Shown: positions 12,403-24,145 of the stretch, piece after piece
Numbering within the stretch: position 1 is the first letter of the stretch
Layout of the letters: each line of letters opens with the position of its first letter
Origin: Mastigias papua
Taxonomy: Eukaryota; Cnidaria; Scyphozoa; Rhizostomeae; Mastigiidae
DNA length: 64,000 nucleotides
Reading direction: 5' to 3'
NCBI GenBank assembly: GCA_964019165.1
Contig: OZ025274.1
Span: 10,797,907 to 10,861,906 of the forward strand
Made by a program: the position numbers and the translations under genes
Notes under the pieces: model-generated
What the model was told of the DNA's origin: nothing
The model's database searches: none
Seen by the model: the letters and a program-made list of their open reading frames with translations, nothing else

Positions 12403-12457
12403 ACATCTGAACTTTCAAAATTCACTCTATTAGAATGAACTTTGAAAATTCAGATGT
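12403..12457. promoter_or_regulatory. 22-bp inverted repeat between convergent FUZ and MRPL3 genes
   Basis: Arms are acatctgaactttcaaaatt (plus ca) and tgaactttgaaaattcagat (plus gt), around an 11-bp loop. Two positions mismatch as A-C in plus-strand RNA but become G-U wobbles in minus-strand RNA. The MRPL3 3' UTR would therefore form an unbroken 22-bp stem. It could be a 3'-end or UTR structure, or just a small foldback repeat. Confidence 0.5.
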
Positions 12458-12639
12458 ATATGATACTAACCAAAACCTATTCAATTTGTAGGTGAAGGAA
12501 AAACAGACATTGAGAATAGGTAGACTTGAAAACTATACAAATGCATTCTCATTCAGTTAACAACTGCTTTGTGACATACAATATGCTCAATTTTAGATGC
12601 TAGTATAAAGAAAGTCTTGCTGACTATGCATAACACTGT

Positions 12640-15600
12640 TTAGGCATCTTCTCCTTTGTATGAAAATGAATCCTCTGAATATGACTGGATTTCATCTGCA
12701 TAAATGTCCTCATCTGAAATGGCCTCAGGATCAGGGATGAAAGTTGGAAATGGTGGAGGATGAGGGAAGTTTTGTTTCCCTGAGAGGGAGTCCTGAATTT
12801 TGACAAAATCACCAACTTCCCCTGGAATTTGGCCACTAACATATAATATGTTGTACTGAGTATTGATGCGGTAAAGCTACAAAAAATATCCATCAGTTTA
12901 TAAATAAATCATCAGAGGATCTTTTATCTCACAGGAGAAAGGGAGCACAGTAAATTTTAACATACTGTAATCACTCAAAGCTTCATTTGTGATAAAGCAT
13001 TTAACATACTTATATTTGAAACTACATAAATAACACCTGTGCTTTTGCTCTTATAATAGTGTAAAGACTGCTTAGTTGTTCGCTATTTTCCCAATTTGGC
13101 AGCATCAAATACAATACAGGCTGTCATGGCTGAATAAAATACTTGTACAGGATACTATTCAGCATGAACAACATGATAATGCTTTTGTTTTTCAATAGAT
13201 CTATGCAGAACTACTGATGTTTGATGTAAATTTAGTTGTAACTTAATGGAGTTGTTGTCTGTGAATGGTTCTGAGTATTTGATATAGCAATTTATCTGAA
13301 GAATTTACCTTTACTGAAGGAAGGTGAACTTTGTTTCCACCCATATGACCTGCCATTTTTTTACCAGGAAATATTCTACCAGGTGTCTGTTGGCATAGGA
13401 GAATATTGTAGCCATCATGTAACAATGTAAAATTTAAAGGCATTTGATAGGCAGCTGAAAATAATTACATCCAATAGTCACAATTTGCCAAAATATAAAT
13501 ATGCCATTTAATCATTTAATCAGTAGTGCAGTCTTTCTGTAAACATGGAAGCTTTTACTGTTGAGAATACATATCAATTACTAAGTACACTCACCCCACC
13601 ACCACCTGTAGCACCCATCTTTCTGTGGGTTTTTGTTTGTCCATGAGACCTTGGTTGGCCTTTCATCCCCCATCTTTTCATTACTCCTTGAAAACCATGC
13701 TTTTGGCTGAGAAAGAAAAACAAAAATATAATTTGATAGTATTAAAGTTTGGAAACTACAATAACACTCCTCAGAGATCAGACATGATACCTCACCCATT
13801 TGCAAACGGTTACATTCTGCATGACCTGGAATGCCAATGACACTGTTATGCAAACCAGTGCCCTAAGAGCTCCAATACCTGCCAACTTAACGGCTTAGTT
13901 GAGCATTATGTTGTTAGCAAACTTGAAAACCCTATTCTGCTCTCAGTTTTACAATAGAAACACAAAATCAATGTCAAATGGGAATCATACTATTAATGCT
14001 GTAATTGCCCTGTGGAGATGTATTTATGGTTCATATTTTAGGATGGAGGCTGGTGGATTTTTCTGAAACATTCTATGAAAAGAGGTTATTTTCAACACTC
14101 TTTTTGTTCTTAATTTAAAAGAGCATTCTCAATATAAGAGTTAGTCTACAACAAGGCAGGGTCCTTATTATCTTCTGTGATGGGGGGTTATTTGGAAGGG
14201 GGCTTATTAGCAATTTGTAGTTCTAGAATGGGGCTTACACAAGGGTTGTTTTCAAAGAGGGCCCACTTTGAGAATTCCTGGGAAGGGGCCACTCAAAAAG
14301 TTATAGATTAAAGATTGAGGGAGTGCCAACAACACCTAGACATCTCTGTTCTTACAAAGTGCTAACTTCACATAAAAAAGCAAAACATAAGACGCGAGGG
14401 TAAACTGAGTTTGAGCATAGTTGTTGCATTCACATATTAGCGAAAATGATGTACTCAGATTTGAAGCAACACCAATTTTAAGCTAATAAATGGGGGGTCA
14501 AAATAAGGAGTGGGGGCCTTCAAATTAGTCAAAATTAATTACTGTCCTCTCCATTCAGGTTTTTCATGACTAGAATGATCTTGCCTGTATAATGTCAAAA
14601 AGATTTTAATCTATTTAGGATGCTTCACAAGTAATTAGCATTTGAAAACTGAATGGACATACATATGTTCTTTGGATAGACCCCCTTCCCTTGTACACTT
14701 TTCTGGGCACCCCCTCCCTCCTTCAGAGCATGCATACTTTTTGAATGGCCCCAAAACATTATCCTATACTGCAAGCTCCAAGGCCTATTAGTTGGGTAGC
14801 AATATGTTGTATAAAATGATACCAAAAATATTTGCAGAAATTACAAGGCTTATTATTACCCTCATTACATAACTAATAATGGACTGAATGGTCAACAGGG
14901 TGACTAATAGTAAGGACAAATAGTATTCCTGAAATGAAAAGTCTGTTGGTACTACAGAACTTCACTACTGCACGAAAAAGCGGTACCATGTTTTAACCAT
15001 ACTGAAAAGCTTTTTTTCGTCCGACACTCGTCAGAGTATGAAACGTCGGATAGCAACCAAAAGGTGAACCGAAATTTATAGCCAGATATGCAGGTACACG
15101 TGATATGATGAATAATGTGTCCAGTTAGCCGTATGATTGGCCACTTGGCACCTATTCACCATTGTTTACTGGAAGAGTCCAAGTGAGAAAATGAATTCTT
15201 TTTGTTTACACAAGACTGGGTTTTGAGTCTTTATGTAAACTGATTCCAAAACACTTAAATGAAAGGACGATCTTGCTTGCCCAATGATCCGAAAATTATC
15301 ATCTGAATATGTTCTGGCGCATTCTGGGTTTTTAATGAGATGTTGTCCTATGGCCGAATCACTTTTCATTTTAGAATTAGAGTTTTTACACATACGAGGT
15401 GGCTGTTGCCTTATTGTAGTGTTTTTCTTCCTGATGCTCATGGGTATATGTTGTTTTATTCTGTCAGCTAGTCTCTGCGTAGTGCGTCCTACGTACCGAG
15501 CTTCACATCGGCACGAAAATTTATAAACTACACAACTTTTTTGAGTGGTAGGAACGCTATCTTTTTTAGCAGATGGTAGCATGACCTTAGTATTGTAGAC

Positions 15601-18600
15601 CACACGAGGTTTCACAGCATAGAAACAGGATGTAATGGCTTTGTTAATTTGGTTTTCAAATCTTGATGAAACATTACCAATCCAGGGCAATATTTATTCC
15701 TGAAATATCACATAAGATCATTACGAGTAAAATCCCAGCAATTTCCAACTAAGATTAATATGGTTGATTTTGAGCAAAATTTGCAGATAATGTATTAGAC
15801 AATGAAAGGTACAGAGGATAGAACTAGGCACATTTTACCTTATGCCATCTATCCTGAGGTATTGCCCTGGAACAAAATGGGTTGCTAAGATTGGTGTTCC
15901 TAAAAAGAATAAAGAGAAGATCTAATTTGTTAAATTCAAAGAGTAAAACTATGCTTTTGTGGTGATTGCAATAATAATTTATAACAATTGTCCATATAAG
16001 AGTGAAAGCAACAATGATTTGCTTTTGTTCTTTAAGTCATGATAAAGCTGCACTTTCAAACTGATGTTTGAATTGTCTGCTGAATCAATATCATAAGCAT
16101 TAAAAAATGAATTGTATGATAGGAAACAGTCAAAAAGCAAATGAACAAAAAAGTAACATAAAAATAGCTGGTAACAAAATGAACAATGATTTTACAGTCT
16201 GAAGTTCAAATAGCACAAGATCTGAGTCTACACTTTCAGCTAAGACAAAATGGAATGAAATAGTAGTCAATGTGCCACTATCTAAATAGATTATGGATGT
16301 CTGAACCGTAAAGCAACTGTTTCAGAGCAGGAGATAGGGTTGGTGGGGGGGGGTGAAAATGGAGAAATATAAAAGTAGAGAAAGCTATGTAACTATAATA
16401 ACCTCAAATTCAAAGAATATAATATTGATTGCAAAAGGATAGCACAAGACACAAGCAACAAGAAGAAAAATTAAGTAGCCAATAGGCTACCAATACTCAA
16501 CAGCATAACAAAAGTTCACATTGGAAGATGCATTACTAGTCTAGTTGCAATGATCAAAAGCACAATCTCAAAAGTGAACAAATGTAATAAAATATAGCAT
16601 AAAATAATACAGCTAGAAAATACTAAGAGCTCTAGCTATACCAACTATGAGATTCATGAAACAGAAGGGCATGATGCAAATGTTGTAAATGATAAGTTGA
16701 ATCTATGATAAAAACTGCTACAAAAACGTTAAAAAATGGAAAGGGGCAAGATTATAGTTCCTTCATGCAAAAAGAAACATCTCAAGATGTGCTGACTGCA
16801 AGGGAATATCAACTAAGTCAAAGAGACTATCTATTGCATTTGGCTGAACAAATAGTATACATGTGACTACAATTAAACCAATCTGACAAGCAGTATACTA
16901 TTTGATGAACCAATTAGAATACTTCTGTTTTTTATTATTCTTCATTCACTATTTGCAGTAAAGGTTCAATTTGGGTGATGAGTTTAGAAGGCTTGAAAGA
17001 AGCCGACAGATACTACCTGGATGGAATAAACAGGTACACTAGCATAAATTTTGTTGGTATTGCAAGTATTTCAAGAAAATTAAATTGAAACTAGACAGCA
17101 CACAAAACACCATGTGCCTTAATTCTGTGTAATGAAGAGCTGTTCTTGTAGCAATGTTTTGACTTCAGTATAATCGATGTAACTATATGGCAACCAAAGA
17201 ACTGAGTACAAGTATTACCACTTGGCAGCAATGCATCTTTGGTTACATAGAATCCCCGCATTGCTTTTTTTGCAGGTATTCCATACTTCACATATTGACC
17301 AAATTCTCCCTCTGTGAGCTACAAAGAAATATGGCTCTCCATAAAATGCTATGAAATTGGTATGAAATATATGAAACTCTTATCTGATTGATTTGATTGA
17401 CTGATTGATTTAATAATTAATTTTTAACAATTCAAATTCACTACAACAATAATAACAATAGAAATTAATTAAAAATTATAGTAATTTAATGCATAAGAGA
17501 ACACTAATAGATACACCATACAAATAAATATATACACTGTTCTATAGAGCTAGTTACTACAATAAGCCTTCCACCTGAAAAAAAGGAAACATAAAAGGCA
17601 AAATGAATGATTCATCACAGTTACCATTACAAAACCAGCACAACTATGTTATATATTTTTTTCTATTCATTTTGAAAATTGACTACAATTACATGCTACC
17701 TACTATACTACATACAGTTTACTTAACAATACTACAAGAATGATACCACAGAGTGCAAGATGTCATGACAACTCCATGGCCATTAACATGAATAACAGGT
17801 AACATGACAAAAATTAAAACATAGCTACAAAAATACATTTAAATATACACAAATTTCTTTAACTAATAAATACTTAGACTTGTTCCATATAGACTATGTT
17901 ATATCAAATACAACTTAGAGATTTGACCACAACTGAGAAAACATGTACTTTGACTCTGGGGAAAAGTGATTAAATTCAAGTTGATTTCTAATACCTTCTG
18001 TAAATCATCCTCATTAAAACCTCCAACAACTACTTCTGTATGATGACAATTACCTCCATCAGCTACACCAAAATTTGAAGCTAGTACCTGGCAATCTTTA
18101 ATCTACAAAGGACCAATACACATCCATTATTGACTAGCTCTGCATATGCATCATTTGCACAAACAAAGATGAGCCAATGTTAAAAAACATGGCCAAACAG
18201 TATGAGTGTATACTATAGACACTAGTCAGGTATGAAATGAACTTAGGTTATAGTTGGCTACTTTCAGAATGAATAGATATCACAATTTGGTGCAAGTTGA
18301 TTCATCCATATTGCAAACTGGATGTAGTATTCATCATATCATGTGAATCGATTCATACCTGGCTATATATTTTGGTTTACTTTTTGACCATTGTACTACA
18401 TGTCTACTCTAATCAGTATCAGGCAAAAACGCTTTTCAGTATGGTATGCTGAAAGAATATCCCCACTTTCTGAGCTATATACTGAGGTTGTGTAGTACCA
18501 ATAGACTTTTCACTATACCATTCTGAGAAATGTTAGTTTGGGAGAGGCTTTTTAACATCCTATGCCATTAGATGTCACCTACCCCTAGGTATAACAATAT

Positions 18601-20991
18601 AGGACTGTCCCAGGAAGTGGCTTGTACAGTTGCTCATGATTCAAGCTGCTCTGTAAAAGGTCTAAAAAATGAATAACTGTAATTGCTGTTCTTGTTAGTA
18701 AAATACCAACTCTGCTAAGGTTTCTGTCAGTAAACCATTGCTCTACAGCCTCCCCCCCCCCCCATATAAAGGAAGGCAAATTATACAACTGTGAATACAG
18801 CTAGAAAACAAACAATATGGGAAACATACATGCATCAAGACTGCTCCTCTTCCTGTTAATTCATGCAGAAAGTTTGCAGTTCCCCAAATTATAAATCCTC
18901 CTGTGTCAATGACATGGATTTTGTTTTTAGCACAGGTCATGGGCATATGATCAGTCAGGAGACTCTGCTGTCCTACTAAGATCTTCAATGCAGAATCTGA
19001 ATGCTAGGTACCAACTCCCCATGGAATGTGCACAAAGACAGAATACTTGATGAGCAAGTAGCTGCCAAAAAATTACCTTTAGTGCACATTGTACAAAGTT
19101 TCCAGACTAGGTATATGACAGTAAAGTCATCTATTTGTGCTTCCATGGTGCGTCCATGGTCCAAAATTAACTGACTTAATCTCCAGCATGAGCTTTATAC
19201 CCAGAGTAAAATCAGGCACTTTGCACACCATCCAAAAAAGTTAACAAGGAGGGCTGTGCTGTAGGTGATTCTATGACCACACCCATGACCACACTCAAGA
19301 TTTCATTCTAAAGTGTTCAAGTTTGAATACATACAAAGCTATACAGAAGCTATATATAATTGATGTGAATTTATATAACACCCTAGTATAAGGGTTGGTT
19401 TATGCTAGCAAGCTAGGAAATCACCAGATTGGCATGTCTGCTTGTAAAGGAGCTGAGGCCAGAAGGAAACTTTAATGGGTGCCCAAAATATTTTGGGCAC
19501 ACACTAGCCTACCTGCATGCAGTAAGCTAATGTTCTAGTCTGGGGCTGAGAGTCCCCCTCTACAATCTGAAATTGAGGGGGCATGCCATAGATAAGGAGT
19601 GTATAGAAATAATGAGTTTGCTGTACACCAGTGTACTTGATTAAGAATAAAGAGTCTATGTAAGGAAACAAACATGAAAATAGCATAGTTGCCACATTTC
19701 CTGCATTCTGCTGGAGACTCCAATATTTCAGTGTTATATCCAGCCAACTTCCAGCAATGGCAAAATGTTGCAAAATCTCCAGCATTTCTTTCTATTTGAA
19801 AAACAATCAAAAATTGCCTATGTGACAAGATACTGGAACTTAGCAATGCATAGTCCCATTATTCTAAACTAATTATTCTTAGAACCATTACTTTTTATGA
19901 TTCTGATCTACAAGTCATTTTAATAAGAAAACCCCTCATGTGCCTGAGCCTCAATTTTCTTAACTTTTCCCAAAATTGAGATTTTCTTAACATTCTGTTA
20001 ACTTGTACTGGAGTAAACTGGCTAAAGGAGGTTATCATTATTTCTTATAAAAAGGTTTATCTTTTTATCTGAGATTATCAATGAAACGTTTCACTCTTTG
20101 TACAGGAGCTTGCAAAGAATGAGCTAATATTGATTTCTGGCATGTAAAAAAGATGAGCCTTAGATCTTGAGCCTTATGATTTTCTTGACATTTTCTTAAG
20201 ATTTTGGCTTTTGAGCCTCATTTTCATATAAGCTTTTTTCTTGTAAAAACGTGTATTATGCTCTTTAGATGTTACAATGTATTAATAAGTGGTTTCTATA
20301 ATAACTGCCAGGCAGTGGTGGTGTCATCCCAACCCCTACCCTTGTAACTCCATCACGCTGCCACGCCCATTTATCCAGCATTTTGATAGCCAAAACTTGG
20401 CAACTATGAAATAGTATACTAGCCGCAACGTTTTGAGCTAATGGTGCGCAGATCTGTGCAACGTACAAAATGTCCGATTACAGACTGGTCCCTTCCACGA
20501 CGGCCCTAGCAAATAGGTGCCTGCATACAAATAGGTGCTAGTACCTATGTTTGTCCTAATGAATGATCAACGATAGCATTTCTCTGTACCTGTAGTAATG
20601 TGACCCTGACCGGGCGTCCGTCTTTTCGCCAAAGCAATGACATTCCGATCTTCATCCCAATTGCCCCCGTTCTTCTCGATTTTTCTGTCCAAACATCCTG
20701 CTTTATCTCAGTCTCTGTATATCTTAAAATAACCTTTTTTCTTTCTTCTTCTAGTATTTCTTTTAAGTCTTTAAACTGTTTTGGACCCAGGTCGTTCAAT
20801 GTTTTTTCATCAATAATCCTCTTTTTATGATAGGCCTCCAATAAATTTTTGTTCTTTGCTGTCACTTTTTGGTCTAAATCAACATTTGTAGCTACAGCAA
20901 ATAGTCTTACTGCGTTAAACAAAGTACGAAAATATCTTCCACGCTTTACCTGGTTGCAGCATCTCGACACATTCATAAAAGTGGTTGCCAT
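12640..20991 (-). CDS. MRPL3: Mitochondrial large-subunit ribosomal protein L3 (uL3m), seven exons, complete
   Basis: Exons in transcript order are 20991-20590, 18102-17995, 17318-17219, 15899-15839, 13706-13595, 13386-13309 and 12876-12640. Every border is GT-AG and phases close, giving 365 residues (human 348). The first exon holds an arginine-rich presequence and [18 protein letters not shown], matching IALKLGMMPLWTKDGQ. Exon 4 gives [12 protein letters not shown]. Exon 5 carries the uL3 signature [15 protein letters not shown] followed by [12 protein letters not shown]. Exon 6 has [15 protein letters not shown], closer to bacterial L3 than the human version. The last exon has [12 protein letters not shown] and an acidic tail. 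uL3m binds 16S-type rRNA near the mitoribosomal peptidyl-transferase centre. The start is the first ATG of a typical presequence. Intron 4 hosts a same-strand Penelope insertion. Confidence 0.95.
13900..14600. repeat. G-rich decayed element-like stretch in MRPL3 intron 4
   Basis: Words such as ggggggttatttggaagggg, agggggcttatt and aatggggggtcaaaataagg recall the internal motifs (complement of ccccccgcttatt) of the Harbinger-type MITE at 21204-21733. This may be an old relative of it. Termini were not found, so the call is tentative. Confidence 0.3.
14998..15040 (-). ncRNA. Type I hammerhead ribozyme motif of the Penelope element
   Basis: Reading the minus strand from 15040: stem I strand CAUACU, core CUGACGA (fits CUGANGA), stem-II segment GUGUCGGAC, then GAA, then AAAAAGCUUUU forming a four-bp stem III, then C and the second stem I strand AGUAUG. 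The predicted cut is 3' of the C at 15004, after a UUC triplet (fits NUH). Stem II is very short (GU/AC). Stem III is short and near-palindromic, as reported for Penelope hammerheads, which are thought to work as dimers. Activity cannot be judged from sequence. Confidence 0.8.
15166..15690 (-). pseudogene. Penelope C-terminal fragment with GIY-YIG endonuclease
   Basis: This 174-residue fragment begins at the truncation point with [14 protein letters not shown], the end of the RT-thumb region in Penelope proteins. The GIY-YIG nuclease follows: VVYKFSC at 54-60, YVGRT at 66-70, then LADRIKQH with the conserved Arg 77 and His 81, and a later [13 protein letters not shown] carrying the metal-binding Glu. 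Cysteines at 60 and 62 lie between the two tyrosine motifs, as in Penelope-type nucleases. There is no ATG at its start (the frame opens on TTG), so it is a truncated remnant, not a working gene. The nuclease domain itself has no internal stop. Confidence 0.88.
18428..18530 (+). mobile_element. Degenerate Penelope terminal fragment
   Basis: In an MRPL3 intron. It holds aacgcttttcagtatgg, as at the hammerhead 3' side, and about 80 bp on gtgtagtaccaatagacttt, matching the element tail (tctgtagtaccaacagactt) at 48421-48443 and the complement of 14938-14958. The middle has diverged and no hammerhead core remains. Confidence 0.5.
19500..20420. repeat. Low-copy repeat words around 'ctggaagttggctgg'
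   Basis: In MRPL3 intron 1, the complement of tccagcattttg words recurs: gcaaaatctccagcatttct near 19770, cagccaacttccagcaatgg near 19740, and ttatccagcattttgatagc plus aacttggcaactatg near 20371-20407. This suggests decayed copies of one interspersed repeat. Overlapping open frames here are not convincing genes. Confidence 0.3.
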
Positions 20992-21203
20992 TTTGTTCTC
21001 GCGGCCAACTTAAGCCTCGTTAACGTTCATCCCTAATGAAACAGAGATTTAGAGGGGGCTTTTACAAGCACATCAACTGTTTTATTTCGAAAAGAAAAAT
21101 GAGATAAAGCCATAAAAAAGTAGCAAGAATGGTGGAAAACTTTAGAGGAAATAGTCAGTTTTGTGACGAATTTAGACTAACGAAATGAAATAAGGATTAA
21201 TAA

Positions 21204-21733
21204 GTACTCTCCAGTCCGGAATAGACATCCCCCCGACTATTTATTTTTTTAAAAAATGCACTCCAGGACATTCTTATTGCAACCCCCCCGCTTATTAATT
21301 TTGAGCCAAGAGGAAATTTTCCCAGACCCAGAATTGTCCGGCGAAAGTAACTCGTTTTGAATGTTTGTTGCACTGAAAAAATGCTAGGGTGAAATGCGTA
21401 ATTGCTGCAAGAAGCACTGAAAACGCAGCCGACAGTTGTGCCAATGAAGATGACATTATGAACAACGATGATAGATACATTTTTAGCGTACTAGAAATAT
21501 GTAATAAACGTAATAAATTTTGTTTCAAAAAGTTAAAGTTTTTTTATCTAATCCATATGTTGGTGTTCTCTCCACATCCACTTATAACAGCCCACCCCAT
21601 AGACATTCACCTGGGAGCTTCTTTTTCCACCCCCCCCGCTTATTGCAACCCACCCGATTATTTACTTTGAGACTTTTTTCCAACCCCCCCCCTCGCTTAT
21701 TGCCACCTCCTTCTATTCCGGACTGGAGAGTAC
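21204..21733. mobile_element. Harbinger-type MITE, 530 bp, TAA target duplication
   Basis: A 22-bp perfect terminal inverted repeat starts GTACTCTCCAGTCCGGAATA at 21204 and its complement ends at 21733. Each end is flanked by TAA (21201-21203 and 21734-21736), the three-bp duplication of PIF/Harbinger elements. The inside has several C-tract words followed by gcttatt and no transposase frame, so it is non-autonomous. The perfect termini suggest recent movement. Open frames in it are read-throughs of the C-rich repeats. Confidence 0.85.
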
Positions 21734-22394
21734 TAATCTCCTTGAGTCCACTTTCCGTTGGTATCGACTGCCCTTTCTAACCAGCATAACGTCTTGCAGA
21801 AAAATTTAATTGAGGGTCGTTTAGGGGTTCAAAGGAACATTGGAATATGCAAAATATATCCAGGGTACAAGGGAATATGGCCAAAATTAAAAAGGACCAA
21901 GGGAACTTTCACTGGTCCAGGGATCAGAGAATGTTCTTATAGGAATATTTTTCAAGGATTTTTACAACTTATTTTGTCGAATTTTCAAAATGAAAGCTGA
22001 ATTGAAGTGCAATCGAAGTTTATGTTGTTCCATCAGCGTAAAACTACGGTGGCCCACATTTGAGCCACCGTATAAAACAGATCTGTATGCTTCTTTCTGC
22101 ACATTTCGCTTGATGCAGTATTTCAGCAAGTCCCACGCATGTGAAAAGACTGAAACAATGAAGTGTTAGAGAGCAGGGTATGACAAAATGTACCTCGAAA
22201 TTTTAGTCTCTCTACCTAAGATATCCTAGGGCAATACCTGCAAATCTCATTGACGAAAAAAACTGCTTTGCAGTCAACCAATTTGTTGAGAACTGTAATA
22301 CCTAGCAAGTATGGCTCTTTATCACCAAAATAGGTTAAATTGAGCCGTTCTCATTTTTGACTTATTCTGAAAAGGGCTGCAATACACCGCTGTA

Positions 22395-22567
22395 CACTGG
22401 CGGTTATAGGGATCGCGGGGCCCGGGGCCAAAGTCATCTGCGGGGCCCTTGTTTGAAAGTGTCTGAGATTTCTCTTCAATGTCTCTTCAAGACGCGGGGC
22501 CCCTTCTGGATTACCAAAAGCGCGGGGCCTGGGTCCATGCCCCCCGGCCCCCCTAAAACCGCCACTG
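22395..22567. mobile_element. GC-rich MITE with 'cagtggcggtt' termini
   Basis: The left end cactggcggttataggg and right end ccctaaaaccgccactg are inverted copies (two differences over 17). The inside is rich in gcgggg and ggggccc words, unlike its AT-rich surroundings. The flanks do not give a clean target duplication. hAT-like origin is a guess from the CA.TG ends. Confidence 0.6.
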
Positions 22568-24145
22568 AATCACACCCAAAGTCAATCTCTATTTTGCTTT
22601 AATGTTACTTCGCCTCTTCCCAATAGCTATCATACAGAGGAGGAGCCAAGGGTTTGCATAAGCTGGTAAATACCCCCACTAATATTTTGAAAAGTTAGAT
22701 TCGTCCAAAATTGCAAGAAAAGTTAGCGAAGTTTCTCACATGCATACTATTGAAATCATCGGTCGTTTTCTATCACATATGGGTGCATCTCTATGCCTAA
22801 ACAGAGCGTTTCCTTATCACTGAAAGGGTGTAATCCGAAACATTCTTGTGGGGGGCAAAACTGATGACGAGGCAGCTGAATGGAGCCTTGATTAGAAACC
22901 TGGCCAAGAAATTTGCTGCAACATGTTGAGATATTGTCTACTTTGTATAAATGAGCTTGCGTTAAGGAAACGATATATGACTTTTCATTTTGATGGGAAG
23001 TACAATTTTCCATGTCCTTAATACCAAACATTTCCTGAAATTTTATGCTCATTATTTTAGAGTTAAATGAAATTTAAACCCTGAGATTCCTGTACTTTTA
23101 CCGGTCTTTCTGCAGAATCAGGTCTCTACTTCCACAAATGTCTGAGAATGGTACTCAATTCTCAGTTATGTAAATAGGTATCCCAAAAATCTCTACGTAC
23201 TAAGAGTAATTCCTGCAATACAATTTAGAAATAGTTTGTTTTGTGTTTTGTTATTTTAAAGCATTTCCTTGAATGTATATTAGAAGTTAACTTATCTCTT
23301 ATCATTGTGCCCCTGTGCCACTTGCCAAAACGCCAACATATTGAGAAGTTAACTATTGACCATCAGTCTAAAAATCCCTAAAAATCTCCGGGGAACATGA
23401 ATATTCTCTCAACGGAACAGGGAAATAAGTGGAAATTTAACAGGGAACATGGGACATGTACCCCCATAAACGACCTACTTTATTACAATATCAGAACTGC
23501 ACGTACGAGCACAGAACGGGTACTGCAGGCAGGCTGTGTGGTATCAAAAATATGGATCTCGTTAGTGGAAGCCCAGAACTCATTTCATCTATGTCAGTAG
23601 TAGAAATGGACAAACTGGCCATCTGACAGTCAAGTTCCCCAGTTGTTAGAGCGTTCAGCTTGTCACATAGCTCTAGCTTGCATAAATTCTAGCCATATTT
23701 TCTAAAAATACGAGAGTTTCATTTATTTTCATTCATAAAAAGCAGGCGAGAACGGTATATTAGAATCTAATAAACGGGAGGGAAACAGGAGGTATAGAAA
23801 TGCCTAGTAAGCCTACTTTTACTGCATGATAGTGTGCTAAGACACACTTTCTCCTCCGCACTTTGCTGAGTTTTATTAAATGTGAATTTACGCAGCTCTT
23901 ACCTAACACGAAAAATTTTTTTTAAGAAATGACCAATCCAAGTCTTATACAACAAACCCCTACAATATTTTAGTGATCGACATTTTACTCAATAGCGGCT
24001 TTCTTACATTTCACAAGCAGCTCTTTTGACGACTCGAATTTTTGGCACTCCATAAGAACTTGCCTAGCCTTCCCTGCATCAAGCATCTTGTTCCTAGGCA
24101 ACTGTCTCCAGCATTATTTCAATGAAGAATATCAATTCCATTTTA

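Larger units (their letters stand above)
14936..15694 (-). mobile_element. 5'-truncated Penelope-like retroelement with 12-bp target duplication
   Basis: The element is bounded by direct copies of tattcctgaaat at 14924-14935 and 15695-15706, a clean 12-bp target duplication. It keeps only the C-terminal part of the single Penelope frame: the end of the reverse transcriptase region and the GIY-YIG endonuclease (15690-15166). Downstream comes a 3' terminus with a hammerhead motif at 14998-15040, and then a tail, cttcactactgcacgaaaaa on the plus strand, shared with a second fragment at 48.35 kb. It sits in MRPL3 intron 4 on the same strand as the gene. The open frame and intact target duplication suggest a fairly young insertion. 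Confidence 0.88.

Noticed and set aside
21520..21780. Proline/serine-rich frames in the 21.5-21.8 kb region
   Set aside because: Translations of the C-tract words inside the Harbinger-type MITE.
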